In this document: piece after piece, positions 52,158-62,670 of the stretch
Position numbering within the stretch: position 1 is the stretch's first letter
How the letters are laid out: every line of letters begins with the position of its first letter
NCBI RefSeq assembly: GCF_027023985.1
Contig: NZ_JALVTW010000025.1
Coordinates: forward strand, 1-64,000
DNA length: 64,000 nucleotides
Direction: 5' to 3'
From: Persephonella sp.
Lineage (GTDB): Bacteria; Aquificota; Aquificia; Aquificales; Hydrogenothermaceae
Program-made: the position numbers and the translations under genes
The notes under the pieces: generated by a model
Databases searched by the model: none
The model's input: only the letters and a program-made list of their open reading frames with translations
Told to the model about the DNA's origin: nothing

Positions 52158-54848
52158 ATGAACCTAAGAGCAAAATTTTTACTACTTTATACAGGGATAT
52201 TTTTATTTCTGATTGGTTTTTTCTTATTTTTTTACTTTAATCTGGAGACAAAAAATTTTAAAAATATTGAATACAAGTATATATATTCCACATTTGAACA
52301 TGTAGATACTGACCTTAATAAACAGGTCAAAATCCTAAAAAACCTTACCAAAAACGAAGCTTATTGGGATGATATTTATCTGTTTGTTCAGGGAAAAAAT
52401 AAAAATTTTGTTCAAAGCAATTTTGATCCTAAAAATACAACCTTAAAAGACTACGGAATTAATATATATGCTGTTTTAAACTTAAAGAAAAAAACTGTTT
52501 TAAATAGATGTTATCCAAAATCTCTAAATTGTGATGAACTATTAAATAATCTAATTAAATCAATTACTTTTAATTATGAAAAAACCGGATTTATCTGGAT
52601 AGATAAACATCCATGGATAGTTTCAGTTCAATATATCCTCCCCACCAGTGGAAAAGGTAAAAAAGCAGGATTTCTTATATTCGGTAAGATGGTAAAAACT
52701 CCGGAGCTATCTCTGGATTATATTAAATTTGCAAATTATCCTATACAGATACCATTTCCCGATAAAAAAATAAGACTTACCAATGGAGAGTTATATCTAA
52801 AAGAGAATGAGAATAATTATATCTTTAGCCTTATGGAAGAAGATATAAATAAAAAGCTGTTGCCTATTTATTCTGGTAGTATTAAGCCGGTGATAATGCA
52901 ACAGGCATATACATTTATGATAATTGCCGGTTCGATTTTCGTTTCTATGTTCTTAGTAACATTTGTAGCACTGTATTTTCTATTCAGGAACTTCTTTAGA
53001 CAACCGCTGGCGAACATTATAGAAAAACTGAGGAATGTTGCAGAAAAAGGGGACTTTAACCGGAGATTACCTGAAAACTACAATTCAAAAGAGTTTAAAA
53101 CACTGGCGAAAGAGATAAATCTTTTACTGTCTGCAGCTGAAAATTATTTGAAACAGGCCAAAGAAAAGTCTCATATGTTTGAAGTTCTTGCTGAAAATGC
53201 ACCTGTAGGAGTTTACCTTTTCCGAGAAAAAATTGAATATATGAATCCGTTTATAGAAAATATCCTTGGATATACACCAGCAGAAGTTATAGGAAGACCT
53301 TTTACAGATTTTTTAACAGAAGTAGATCCAGAATTACGGGAAAAAATAATAAAAAATGTCCAAAGAAGATTAAAAGGAGAAAAATTCAGAAACGAATTCC
53401 AAATAAAAATAAGGGCAAAAGATGGAACTTTAAAAGACATCCTAATTATATCAAACACTGTTTTCATAAACGGAAAACCCTATGGTATGGGTATAGCAAT
53501 TGATATTACCCAAATAAAAGAATTAGAAAAAAAACTAAAAGAAATGATAGAGAAAGATTCTTTAACGGAATTACTCAGCAGAAGAGGATTTTATAATAAG
53601 CTTGATTATTTCATAAACCTTTATCGCAAGAATAGAAATAAATTTTTCCTGTTATTTATAGACCTTAATCATTTCAAGAATATAAATGATAATTATGGTC
53701 ATTCAATGGGAGATAAAGTTCTAAAAGTAATTGCAGATAGATTAAAAACAGCTCTTTGGAAAGAAGATATTGTAGGAAGACTGGGAGGAGATGAATTTGG
53801 TGTTATCATTCCTAATTTTGCTAAGTTTGAAGATATTGTAATTATTTTAGAGAAGATAATAAGAGAAATAGAAAAACCTGTGGAGGTTAACGGCCTCAAA
53901 TTTACCATAACAGCCAGCATTGGAATAACTGTTTTTCCAGAAGATGGAACTACTGCTGAGCAATTAATCAAAAGGGCTGATATAGCAATGTATAAAGCCA
54001 AAGAAAAATCCCGTAAAACAAATCAAAGTAGCTTTGTATTTTTCTCGCCGGAATTTGAAAAACATATCAAAGAAAAATTTGAGATAGAAAAAGAACTTAA
54101 AAGGGCTGTTCAGGAATCTTCTGAAGAGTTTTTTGTTTTATACCAGCCTATATTTGACCTGCAGGCAAACAGACCGGTTAAAGTTGAAGCTCTCGTTAGA
54201 TGGAATTCGGCAAAATTCGGTTTAATGCAACCTTCTGTTTTTATTCCTGTTGCAGAAGAAACGGGTATTATTAGCTCTATTACAAAAATTGTTATTGAAA
54301 AAGTAACAGAGCAGCTTAAAAAATGGCAGGAGAAAGGAATTGAACTAAGGGCTTCAATAAATATATCTCCAATAGATTTTAAAAATAAAGATGTTCTTGA
54401 GTTCCTTATAAATAAAGTAATAGAAAACAACCTTCAAGGAAAAATATGTATTGAAATTACAGAAAATATTCTCCTTGAAAATATTGACCATAATAAACGC
54501 ATACTTGATAAGCTCACCTTAAATGGTATAGAAGTCATGCTTGATGATTTTGGAACAGGATATTCATCATTAACATACCTGAAAAAATTCCCAATATCAG
54601 TTCTGAAAATAGATAGAGAATTTATAAAAGATATGACCCATGATGAATATGACAGAGGAATAGTTTTCACCGTAATTAAGCTGACACAAATACTATCAAT
54701 GGATTCCCTTGCCGAAGGAATAGAAACAGAAGAACATCTAAATATCCTTAAAGAGTTTGGCTGCACATATGGACAGGGATATTATTTTAGTAAGCCGGTA
54801 ACACCACAGGAAATTGAAAATAAATATTTTTCCACAATTTCTATATAA
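52158..54848 (+). CDS. Membrane HAMP-PAS-GGDEF-EAL protein with CHASE4-like sensor
   Basis: 896 residues. Membrane helices at about 8-28 and 252-275 frame an extracytoplasmic domain with NLTKNEAYWDDIY, as in CHASE4 sensors. HAMP (about 275-330), PAS (about 335-460, with LAENAPVGVYLF), GGDEF (about 470-630) and EAL (to the end) follow. GGDEF is active by motif (LGGDEFGVI). EAL has KVEALVRW, DDFGTGYSSLTYL and AEGIETEEHL. It can in principle both make and break c-di-GMP. The upstream 130 bases are AT-rich with no clear promoter. Confidence 0.92.
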   Translation: MNLRAKFLLLYTGIFLFLIGFFLFFYFNLETKNFKNIEYKYIYSTFEHVDTDLNKQVKILKNLTKNEAYWDDIYLFVQGKNKNFVQSNFDPKNTTLKDYGINIYAVLNLKKKTVLNRCYPKSLNCDELLNNLIKSITFNYEKTGFIWIDKHPWIVSVQYILPTSGKGKKAGFLIFGKMVKTPELSLDYIKFANYPIQIPFPDKKIRLTNGELYLKENENNYIFSLMEEDINKKLLPIYSGSIKPVIMQQAYTFMIIAGSIFVSMFLVTFVALYFLFRNFFRQPLANIIEKLRNVAEKGDFNRRLPENYNSKEFKTLAKEINLLLSAAENYLKQAKEKSHMFEVLAENAPVGVYLFREKIEYMNPFIENILGYTPAEVIGRPFTDFLTEVDPELREKIIKNVQRRLKGEKFRNEFQIKIRAKDGTLKDILIISNTVFINGKPYGMGIAIDITQIKELEKKLKEMIEKDSLTELLSRRGFYNKLDYFINLYRKNRNKFFLLFIDLNHFKNINDNYGHSMGDKVLKVIADRLKTALWKEDIVGRLGGDEFGVIIPNFAKFEDIVIILEKIIREIEKPVEVNGLKFTITASIGITVFPEDGTTAEQLIKRADIAMYKAKEKSRKTNQSSFVFFSPEFEKHIKEKFEIEKELKRAVQESSEEFFVLYQPIFDLQANRPVKVEALVRWNSAKFGLMQPSVFIPVAEETGIISSITKIVIEKVTEQLKKWQEKGIELRASINISPIDFKNKDVLEFLINKVIENNLQGKICIEITENILLENIDHNKRILDKLTLNGIEVMLDDFGTGYSSLTYLKKFPISVLKIDREFIKDMTHDEYDRGIVFTVIKLTQILSMDSLAEGIETEEHLNILKEFGCTYGQGYYFSKPVTPQEIENKYFSTISI

Positions 54849-54932
54849 CAAATTTCCCTAAATTTCAAGATTGATTTAGGCGAAAAATTTTTATAGATTT
54901 TTATTCCTCAAAACAGATACGGGGTTGGGAAA

Positions 54933-57900
54933 ATGTCAAAAGATTTTGTTCATCTGCATCTTCATAGCCATTATTCAATGCTTGATGGAATGATAAAAAT
55001 ACCTGAATTGGCACAGAAAGCACAGGAGTATGGATACAAAGCAGTGGCCTTAACAGACCATGGAAATATATTCGGTGCCATTGAGTTCTATCAAGAGATG
55101 AAAAAGGTTGGCGTAAAGCCAATCATTGGAATGGAAGCCTATTTTACAAATAATAGATTTGAAAAGAAAGGAGAAGGTTCAGACAGCATTCTGGCAGACA
55201 AAAACTACCACCTGATTTTGCATGCCAAAGACAAACAGGGATTTAAAAATCTTATGAAACTTTCTTCTCTTGCATATACAGAAGGTTTCTATTACAAACC
55301 CCGTATTGACTGGGAACTCCTTGAAAAATACCATGAAGGGCTTATATGTCAGACAGCCTGCCTTAAAGGATTTATTCCACATCTACTTTCAAAAGGAAAA
55401 TTTGACGAAGCCTATGAGTATGGAAAAAGGCTTAAGGACATATTCGGAGAAGACCTTTATTTTGAAATACAGCTAAACGGACTTGAAGAACAGGATATAG
55501 CAAATAAAGGTATTATAGAACTTGCTAAAAAACTCGGTGTAAAAATAGTAGCCACCAATGATTCCCATTATCTTAATGAAGAAGACGCAGAAGCACACGA
55601 TATCATAAAAGCCCTTCAGATGAAGATGACCCTGAAAGAACTTAAGGAAAAGGGGAGAGCATTTAAAGTTAGAGGACTTCATTTCACAACACCGGAAGAG
55701 ATGTATCAAAAATTCAAAGGCTACGAGGAAGCCCTGAAAAACACAATGGAAATTGCAGAAAAATGCAATGTTGAGATAGATACAGCAGAAACAAGAGGAT
55801 ATCTATTCCCTAAATTCCAGATTCCCGGACTTGATAGGGAAGCCACCTATGAAGAAAAAGAAAAATATTTTGAAAAACTGGCATGGGAAGGTCTGGAAAA
55901 AAGATTATCAAAAATGAAAGACCTTCCAAAAGAAAAATATCAGCAGTATAAAGAAAGACTTGAGTATGAGATAAATATAATCAAACAGATGGGTTTTCCT
56001 GAATATTTCCTTATTGTGCAGGATTTTATTAATTATGCAAAAGAAAACGGTATTCCCGTTGGCCCGGGTCGTGGTTCTGCCGCAGGTTCACTTGTTGCAT
56101 ATACACTTGGAATTACTGATGTAGATCCATTGCAACACGGCCTTATTTTTGAGAGATTTCTAAACCCAGACAGAATTTCTATGCCAGATATTGATGTGGA
56201 TTTCTGCCAGGAAAACAGACCAAAAGTCATAGAGTATGTGAAAAATAAATATGGCGAAAATGCTGTTGCCCAGATTATCACATACAACTTTATGAAATCA
56301 AAAATGGTTATCAGAGATGTTGCACGGGCTCTGGGCTTTTCCTATACAGAAGCAGATAAGATTGCAAAGATGATACTCCCGGGTCCTGTGCAAGGTTCAA
56401 CCCTAACAATTGATGAAAACCTTGAGGCAAATCCAGAATTTAGAAAACTTTATGAAACAGATGAAAAAGTCAGAAAACTTATAGACCTTGCAAGGAAGCT
56501 TGAAGGTTCAGCAAGACATACAGGAATTCACGCTGCCGGTGTGGTTATCGCCCCCGGAGACCTTGATGAATACGTTCCGGTATATGTGGACAAAGATGGG
56601 ACAAAGGCCACCCAGTTTGATATGGGAACCCTTGAAATGCTTGGTCTTGTTAAAATGGATTTCCTCGGTCTGAAAACCCTCACCGAACTTGATTATATGA
56701 GAAAACTGGTCAAGGAGAGACACGGGGTTGAGCTGAATTTCCTTGAGCTTGGATTTGACGACCCGAATGTTTATAAACTGCTGCAATCAGGCAAAACCAC
56801 AGGTGTATTTCAGCTTGAATCAAAAGGAATGCAAAATCTCTTAACAAAACTGAAACCGGATAAATTTGATGAAATTATAGCTATTCTTGCTCTGTTTAGA
56901 CCGGGACCCCTTATGTCAGGAATGGTAGATGAATACATAGAAAGGAAACATGGAAGAAAACCAGTTGAGTATCCTTTTGATGAAGTAAAGGAAATTTTGG
57001 AAGAAACCTACGGGCTGGTAGTCTATCAGGAACAAATAATGTTTATGGCTAACATCTTATCTGGTTTCACAATGGCAGAAGCGGACACACTCAGAAAAGC
57101 CATTGGTAAGAAAAAGGCTGATGTTATGGCCAAAATGAAAGATAGATTTATATCCGGAGCAGTCAAAAACGGATTTGATAAACAAAAAATAGAAAAGCTA
57201 TGGGATGATATAGAAAAATTCGCATCTTACTCCTTTAACAAATCACACTCTACAGCCTATGCTTATCTTACATACTGGACAGCCTATATAAAAACCTATT
57301 ATCCGGAGGAGTTCTTTGCCGTCAAGCTGACAACTGAAGGAAATGATGATAAATTCTTAAATCTTCTTCTGGATATGAAAGATTTTGGAATACAACTACT
57401 CCCTCCTGATGTAAACAAATCCCGTGCAGAGTTCTATATTGAGGATAGAGGAAAAATCAGATTTGGACTTGCAAGAATCAAGAATGTGGGAGAACAATCT
57501 GCAGAAGAAATAGTAAAAGAAAGAGAAGCAAATGGAAATTATACAGATATCTTTGATATTGCAGAAAGACTGGATTCAAAAAAACTAAACAAACGAGTTC
57601 TTGAAGCCCTGATAAAAGCCGGTGCTTTTGATTTTACTGGTGTTGATAGAGGTATTATGCTGGCTACTGTGGACAAGGCATTATCAGCCGGCCAGAAAAC
57701 AAGGGAACTTAAAGCTTCAGGACAAAACTCATTATTTGGATTGATGAGTGTTGAAAATACTGAGCCTGTTGTTTCCTATGAAAAAGCAAATTCTCTTTCA
57801 GAAAAGGAAAAACTCAATTACGAAAAAGAAGTTCTTGGTTTTTATCTATCAGGACATCCATTAAAAGCTTATGAAAAAGAACTTAGAGGGTATGTAACAC

Positions 57901-58430
57901 CAATAAACAAACTGATTGACAGAAAAACAGGAGACAAAGTTAAAATTGCCGGAGTAATCTCTGATATTAAAAGGAAAAAAACCCGTTCAGGAGCTACAAT
58001 GGCAATAATGACGGTGCAGGATGAAACGGGAATTATAGATGTCAGGGTTTTCACCGATAGAATGGAAGATACATCATTTTTAGAAGAGGACAGAATAGTA
58101 ATTATAGAAGGAAGTGTTGAAATAAATGAAGAACAGGAAAAGGTATCAATGAACGCAATAAATATTACCCCTGTTGAGTATATCAATAAACAGGTTTCGG
58201 CAGTCAGGTTTGTTTTATCAAAAGAAAAAGCAATGAATGGTGTTGCCATTAAACTAAAAGAAATCTGTGAAAAATACAGAGGCGATAAAGATGTAATCAT
58301 TGAGATTCAGGAGCCTGGCAAGTTCAGGGCAGAGATAGCAGCCCATAGTAATTTTGCAGTTGATATAAATGATGAATTTAAACAGGAAATATCAAAAATC
58401 CTATCTCCAGAAGAATTTTTCTTTGAATAA
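54933..58430 (+). CDS. dnaE: DNA polymerase III alpha subunit
   Basis: The replicative polymerase, 1165 residues, full length and without an intein. The order is: PHP domain (HLHLHSHYSMLDGMI at the start); palm, with the aspartates of the PDIDVDFCQ motif; GPGRGSAAGSLVAYTLGI; fingers with LFRPGPL and YGLVVYQEQIM; and the C-terminal helix-hairpin-helix and OB part (VKIAGVISDIKRKKTRSG). The ATG at 54933 is used; a flavodoxin-like gene follows 14 bases later. Confidence 0.98.
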   Translation: MSKDFVHLHLHSHYSMLDGMIKIPELAQKAQEYGYKAVALTDHGNIFGAIEFYQEMKKVGVKPIIGMEAYFTNNRFEKKGEGSDSILADKNYHLILHAKDKQGFKNLMKLSSLAYTEGFYYKPRIDWELLEKYHEGLICQTACLKGFIPHLLSKGKFDEAYEYGKRLKDIFGEDLYFEIQLNGLEEQDIANKGIIELAKKLGVKIVATNDSHYLNEEDAEAHDIIKALQMKMTLKELKEKGRAFKVRGLHFTTPEEMYQKFKGYEEALKNTMEIAEKCNVEIDTAETRGYLFPKFQIPGLDREATYEEKEKYFEKLAWEGLEKRLSKMKDLPKEKYQQYKERLEYEINIIKQMGFPEYFLIVQDFINYAKENGIPVGPGRGSAAGSLVAYTLGITDVDPLQHGLIFERFLNPDRISMPDIDVDFCQENRPKVIEYVKNKYGENAVAQIITYNFMKSKMVIRDVARALGFSYTEADKIAKMILPGPVQGSTLTIDENLEANPEFRKLYETDEKVRKLIDLARKLEGSARHTGIHAAGVVIAPGDLDEYVPVYVDKDGTKATQFDMGTLEMLGLVKMDFLGLKTLTELDYMRKLVKERHGVELNFLELGFDDPNVYKLLQSGKTTGVFQLESKGMQNLLTKLKPDKFDEIIAILALFRPGPLMSGMVDEYIERKHGRKPVEYPFDEVKEILEETYGLVVYQEQIMFMANILSGFTMAEADTLRKAIGKKKADVMAKMKDRFISGAVKNGFDKQKIEKLWDDIEKFASYSFNKSHSTAYAYLTYWTAYIKTYYPEEFFAVKLTTEGNDDKFLNLLLDMKDFGIQLLPPDVNKSRAEFYIEDRGKIRFGLARIKNVGEQSAEEIVKEREANGNYTDIFDIAERLDSKKLNKRVLEALIKAGAFDFTGVDRGIMLATVDKALSAGQKTRELKASGQNSLFGLMSVENTEPVVSYEKANSLSEKEKLNYEKEVLGFYLSGHPLKAYEKELRGYVTPINKLIDRKTGDKVKIAGVISDIKRKKTRSGATMAIMTVQDETGIIDVRVFTDRMEDTSFLEEDRIVIIEGSVEINEEQEKVSMNAINITPVEYINKQVSAVRFVLSKEKAMNGVAIKLKEICEKYRGDKDVIIEIQEPGKFRAEIAAHSNFAVDINDEFKQEISKILSPEEFFFE

Positions 58431-58444
58431 AAAGGAGAGGAAAA

Positions 58445-58978
58445 ATGGGTAAGGTTCTGGTTTTATATGACACTCAGACAGGACATACTGCAAAAATGGC
58501 CGAGTATGTGGCAAAAGGAGCAAGAAAATATCCTGTTGAGGTCAGGCTTAAAAGTGTTGATGAGGCCACAAAAGAAGATATTCTCTGGTGTGATGGTATA
58601 GCCGTTGGTAGCCCTACACATCTTGGTGTTGTTTCATGGAAAATGAAAAAGTTCTGGGACGACCTTGTTGATTTATGGGGAGAAATTGATGGCAAGATTG
58701 GATGTGCTTTTTCTTCCTCTGGTGGATGGGGTGGTGGTAATGAAATAGCCTGTATGTCAATACTTACAATTTTGATGAATTATGGGTTTTTGGTATTTGG
58801 AGTTACAGATTATACAGGGGATAAATTTACCCTTCACTACGGAGCTGTTTCTGCAGGTGAGCCGAGAAAGGAAGAAGAAATCAAAGCCTGTGAAAGACTG
58901 GGAGAAAGGCTTGCCCAGTGGGTTTTAGTATATGTTGATGGCAAAAAGGAATATAAAAAATCACAATCTCAGGAATAA
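58445..58978 (+). CDS. Flavodoxin-fold NAD(P)H:quinone oxidoreductase (WrbA-like)
   Basis: A 177-residue flavodoxin-fold protein. The FMN phosphate loop is LYDTQTGHTAKMAEYVA. The second FMN loop is GSPTHLGVVSWKMKKFWDDL, and the third FSSSGGWGGGNEIA. These resemble WrbA-type quinone reductases more than short flavodoxins. It may keep quinones reduced. AGGAGAGG lies before the ATG. It runs 18 bases into the convergent mfd gene. Confidence 0.87.
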   Translation: MGKVLVLYDTQTGHTAKMAEYVAKGARKYPVEVRLKSVDEATKEDILWCDGIAVGSPTHLGVVSWKMKKFWDDLVDLWGEIDGKIGCAFSSSGGWGGGNEIACMSILTILMNYGFLVFGVTDYTGDKFTLHYGAVSAGEPRKEEEIKACERLGERLAQWVLVYVDGKKEYKKSQSQE

Positions 58979-61768
58979 TTCTGTTAGCTTAGGTATCTCC
59001 TTTTTATTTAAAAATATCTCAACCTTTTCAGGTGATAAAAACTTAATATCAAAAATTTTCGGAAGTTCCATTATAAATTCCGGTGAAGGTGGATTTTCTG
59101 TATCCATATAAATTGTTGTGACAGGTTCCCTGAGTTCTATTTTGTTAATACCTTTGCCTGTCGCTGCCCTTTTGAGTTTTTCAATCTCCAGATATAATTC
59201 AAACACATCAGGTAGCCCTGAATAAAATTCCTTGAGATACTTATGGATATGTTCTATTTCTTTATAGTCTATAGCTTTAGACACAGTCATATATATGTTC
59301 ATCCTTTCTTTAGGGTCAGGTATAAACTCATCAGGTATATAACTTTCTATATCTACAACCATTACAGGTTCTTTTTCTGAACTACCTTTTTCTTCAGAAA
59401 TAGTTTCCTGAAGCAGTTTTATATACATTTCATATCCTACAGCTTTTATGTGCCCGCTCTGTTCAACTCCAAGTATATTTCCTGCTCCTCTAATCTGCAT
59501 ATCCTCAATAGAAATTTTCAGGCCTGAGCCAGGTCTTGTTAACCTTAGAATTGCATCAAGCCTTTTTTCTGCATCTTTTGATATTTCAGGAGGAACAAGA
59601 AGATAGCAGTATGCCTGAATGTTTCCCCTACCCACTCTGCCTCTAAGATGATAAAGCTGTGCAAGACCAAAAAGGTCTGCCCTTTCAACAATAAGAGTGT
59701 TTGCAGTTGGGATATCTATCCCTGTTTCTATTATTGATGTGGAAACCAGAATATCTATTTTCCTTTCTATAAAATCAAGTATTACCTTTTCAATCTGTTT
59801 AGGTTTCATTCTGCCATGGGCAACTTCAACATTTGCCTGTGGGAATATATCTTTAAGTGTTTTAGCTTTTTCCTCAATAGTATCAATACGGTTATGCAAA
59901 TAAAACACCTGACCTTTTCTATTTAGTTCAAACTCAATTGCTTTTTTGATTATATTCTCACTTTCAACAAATACATAGGTTTTTGTTTCAAGCCTACCTT
60001 CAGGGGGAGTTTTAATTACAGATAGTTCTTTTAAACCTGAAAGTGCCATATTTAATGTTCTCGGTATAGGAGTTGCTGTCATATAAAGGGTATCCACATC
60101 TTTTTTGATATGTCTTATCTTTTCTTTTGCACGGACCCCAAATCTGTGTTCCTCATCTATGATTAATAAGCCCAGATTTTTGAATTTAACATTATCTTGA
60201 AGTAACTTGTGGGTTCCTATAACAACGTCTATTTTCCCTTCTTCAAGCTGCTTTAAAATCTGTTCTGTTTCCTTTTTTGATTTTAGCCGTGATAGATTTT
60301 CTACTTTTATTCCGAATGGTTCAAGCCTTTCTTTGAAATTCCTGTAATGCTGATAAGAGAGTATAGTAGTCGGGGTTAAAACTGCTGTTTGTTTACCATT
60401 AATAGCAGCAATAAAAGCAGCCCTCAAAGCAACTTCTGTTTTACCAAACCCAACATCTCCGCAAATAACCCTTTCCATAGGTTTGTTAGAGGACATATCT
60501 TTTTTGACATCATTTATGGCTTTTAGCTGGTCTGGAGTTTCTATGTAGGGAAAGCTTTTTTCAAATTCAGAAATAAGCTCATCTGATATATTAAACGGTG
60601 GTCTTGTTATCTGCTGGCGCTGGGAATAAAGCTTAATCAGTTCCTTGGCTACTTTTTTAAGGGAATTTTTTATTTTTCTTTTGAGATTACGCCATGAGGT
60701 TCCGCCTATTTTGTCTAAAACAACATTTCCCTGTGGAGTATATCTGTAAATCTTATCAAAATGCAGATAGGATACATATATCTTTTCTCCTCCTGCATAC
60801 TCAAGAATCATAAAATCATAGGCTTTTCCTTTGATTTCCCTTGTTTCTATTCCCCTGAATATTCCTATTCCGTAATCTTCATGAATTATATAATCTCCTA
60901 CTTCAAGGGGAGAAAATTCAAAATCAAGGCTTTCTTGGTTCTCTGGAAGAAAAATGATTTTTTCTTCTTCTAAGACAGCAGGTTGTCTTAGTGGAAGACG
61001 GACTTTTTTGAAATCTGAGTAATCAGGTTTTTCTCCACCGGATACTTTATCCAGTAGATATGTGTCTTTCCCAATCTCTCTGTATATATTGAGATAATAA
61101 AAGTCAGCATTCTTGATAAATTTGCTAATATTTTCTTTTTCCGTCTCTTTAAACTGAATTTCAATCCCTGAACGGAGAATAACAGGTTCGTCATAAAGGG
61201 GATAAATATCTATCTGATTTACTTCTTTTCTGGTGTTAAGCTTTGAAATCTGGAATATATTTTCAACTGTATCCCCGAAAAAATCTATCTCAAAAACTCC
61301 CCTAAAAGGGATATAAATCCTAACAATTCCACCTTTTACTGAAAACTCTCCTTCATTTTCAACATTTTCTTCCCTAATGTATCCATGTTCAACAAGTTTG
61401 TAAAGTAAGTAATCCCTATCTAAATCTGTTCCTATGGAAACAGTAATTATTTCTTTATCAAAATTTTTTCTAATAGTTGTATTGAATATGTTAGGGTCTG
61501 AAACAGCTATAACCGGTTTTTTGCTTTTTATTAGCTGGGTAAGGGCAAAATTTCTTCTAATCTGAAGCTCAAGGTCATACTTATCAATCTGGGATGGCAG
61601 TTCAACAATCTGGATATCTTTTTTTAGATAATTAGCATAGACTCTGGCATCATTTAAAAATAGTTTTTTTCTCTTTTGGTCTTCTGTGATTACTAAAGAT
61701 TTTCCTTCTGTTTTGGCAACCAGATAATATTCAGGAAGAGAACCTGTAAACCCGTATAGCTTTTTCAT
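58961..61768 (-). CDS. mfd: Transcription-repair coupling factor
   Basis: A DNA translocase that removes stalled RNA polymerase and recruits UvrA. A UvrB-like N-terminal part (about 1-230) comes first. The RNA polymerase-binding domain has DYIIHEDYGIGIFRGIE (about 290-360). The helicase core has Walker A GDVGFGKTEVA, DEEHRFGVRAKE, TATPIPRTLNMAL, and RGRVGRGNIQAYCYLL. The C-terminal TRCF domain completes it. At 935 residues it is shorter than the roughly 1150 of Escherichia coli, mainly in the N-terminal part. No ribosome site is visible before the ATG; translation may couple to the gene upstream. Confidence 0.96.
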   Translation of the reverse strand: MKKLYGFTGSLPEYYLVAKTEGKSLVITEDQKRKKLFLNDARVYANYLKKDIQIVELPSQIDKYDLELQIRRNFALTQLIKSKKPVIAVSDPNIFNTTIRKNFDKEIITVSIGTDLDRDYLLYKLVEHGYIREENVENEGEFSVKGGIVRIYIPFRGVFEIDFFGDTVENIFQISKLNTRKEVNQIDIYPLYDEPVILRSGIEIQFKETEKENISKFIKNADFYYLNIYREIGKDTYLLDKVSGGEKPDYSDFKKVRLPLRQPAVLEEEKIIFLPENQESLDFEFSPLEVGDYIIHEDYGIGIFRGIETREIKGKAYDFMILEYAGGEKIYVSYLHFDKIYRYTPQGNVVLDKIGGTSWRNLKRKIKNSLKKVAKELIKLYSQRQQITRPPFNISDELISEFEKSFPYIETPDQLKAINDVKKDMSSNKPMERVICGDVGFGKTEVALRAAFIAAINGKQTAVLTPTTILSYQHYRNFKERLEPFGIKVENLSRLKSKKETEQILKQLEEGKIDVVIGTHKLLQDNVKFKNLGLLIIDEEHRFGVRAKEKIRHIKKDVDTLYMTATPIPRTLNMALSGLKELSVIKTPPEGRLETKTYVFVESENIIKKAIEFELNRKGQVFYLHNRIDTIEEKAKTLKDIFPQANVEVAHGRMKPKQIEKVILDFIERKIDILVSTSIIETGIDIPTANTLIVERADLFGLAQLYHLRGRVGRGNIQAYCYLLVPPEISKDAEKRLDAILRLTRPGSGLKISIEDMQIRGAGNILGVEQSGHIKAVGYEMYIKLLQETISEEKGSSEKEPVMVVDIESYIPDEFIPDPKERMNIYMTVSKAIDYKEIEHIHKYLKEFYSGLPDVFELYLEIEKLKRAATGKGINKIELREPVTTIYMDTENPPSPEFIMELPKIFDIKFLSPEKVEIFLNKKEIPKLTELFLRL

Positions 61769-61777
61769 AGGGGAAAA

Positions 61778-62281
61778 TTATTCATTTTTAAGAGTTCTTG
61801 CAAGTCTTCTTGCCTTTAGTCTTTGGGGCTTTTGTTTAATCTCAAATTTTTCTTCAGAAACAAAGATATATTTAGGGACATAATACATCAATGCAAGAAT
61901 TAGGGTAAGAACTCCTATTCCTATATAATCAAGAGGTTTAAAATGTGGCGCTTTTATAATTATTTCCCTTAAAACAGCAATAAGAGTTGTTTTTACTATT
62001 AGAGATGTATCAATCCGCCTTTCTTTCAAGTATTCTATTGTAAGCCTGAATAACTCAACAAGGATAAATAGATATATAAACTTTGGGATAAGGTCATAAA
62101 CTTTAACTTTAGCTTTTGTTAAAGAAAGGAAAATATCATAGAGAGCATAAATACTAAGCATAAAAAGTAGTATTAGAAGTATAAGGACAATAATATCTTC
62201 TAAAAATTCAAGAAAATTCCCTAATTTCCTATGTATTTCATGGGGTTTTAATATATCTTTAAATCTATCCCTCATCGGCAT
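61778..62281 (-). CDS. PsiE-like membrane protein
   Basis: A 167-residue protein with four hydrophobic helices: LEDIIVLILLILLFMLSIYA, LIPKFIYLFILVELFRLTIEYL, TTLIAVLREIIIK and YIGIGVLTLILALMYYV. The second, with LVELFRLTIEYLKERRID, and the third, with VLREIIIK, match the phosphate-starvation-inducible PsiE family. The function of PsiE is unknown. It lies 13 bases after a 38-residue membrane protein gene and 9 bases before mfd. The tail is very basic (KPQRLKARRLART). Confidence 0.75.
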   Translation of the reverse strand: MPMRDRFKDILKPHEIHRKLGNFLEFLEDIIVLILLILLFMLSIYALYDIFLSLTKAKVKVYDLIPKFIYLFILVELFRLTIEYLKERRIDTSLIVKTTLIAVLREIIIKAPHFKPLDYIGIGVLTLILALMYYVPKYIFVSEEKFEIKQKPQRLKARRLARTLKNE

Positions 62282-62293
62282 CTGAACCTAATT

Positions 62294-62410
62294 TTAGTTT
62301 TGTTTTTTCTCTTCTATGTAGTCTTGTATAGACTGGAAAGCAAGTATAATGCCACCTATAGCGAGGATAGAAAGACCTATTATAGTTAAAATCATGATTA
62401 AGGTTTCCAT
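62294..62410 (-). CDS. 38-residue single-helix membrane protein
   Basis: A short gene with a good ribosome site (AGGAG eight bases before the ATG) that begins 13 bases inside the gene upstream. The product is one membrane helix (LIMILTIIGLSILAIGGIIL) with a short charged tail (QDYIEEKKQN). The overlap and spacing make it part of the mltD-mfd operon. Function unknown; it may be a regulatory or stabilising peptide for a neighbouring membrane protein. Confidence 0.6.
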   Translation of the reverse strand: METLIMILTIIGLSILAIGGIILAFQSIQDYIEEKKQN

Positions 62411-62670
62411 TTTTCCAGCTCCTTTAGCTTTGTCCTAATAGTAATTACTATAATTAAAAAATAAATAGAAAATGTTAAAAAGACTACCAGTAAAAACACA
62501 AAAACTACTTCATACCATATGTTAGGTATATCAATAATTTTAGCTAAAGTTCCTATTCCTGCTCCAACAGTCAGAATCAAAATCAAAATAGTTCTGGTTA
62601 ATCCTTCTTTAACCTTTAACTTCTCTATTTCTAATTTCTTAAGCTCTATCTCTTTTTGCAGATTATCCAT
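62398..62670 (-). CDS. Small membrane protein with coiled-coil start
   Basis: A 90-residue protein. Residues 1-22 form a charged helix (KEIELKKLEIEKLKVKEG), followed by two membrane helices (RTILILILTVGAGIGTLAKI and YEVVFVFLLVVFLTFSIYFL) and a basic tail. No family is recognised. Its start overlaps the lytic transglycosylase gene by eight bases. Confidence 0.68.
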   Translation of the reverse strand: MDNLQKEIELKKLEIEKLKVKEGLTRTILILILTVGAGIGTLAKIIDIPNIWYEVVFVFLLVVFLTFSIYFLIIVITIRTKLKELEKWKP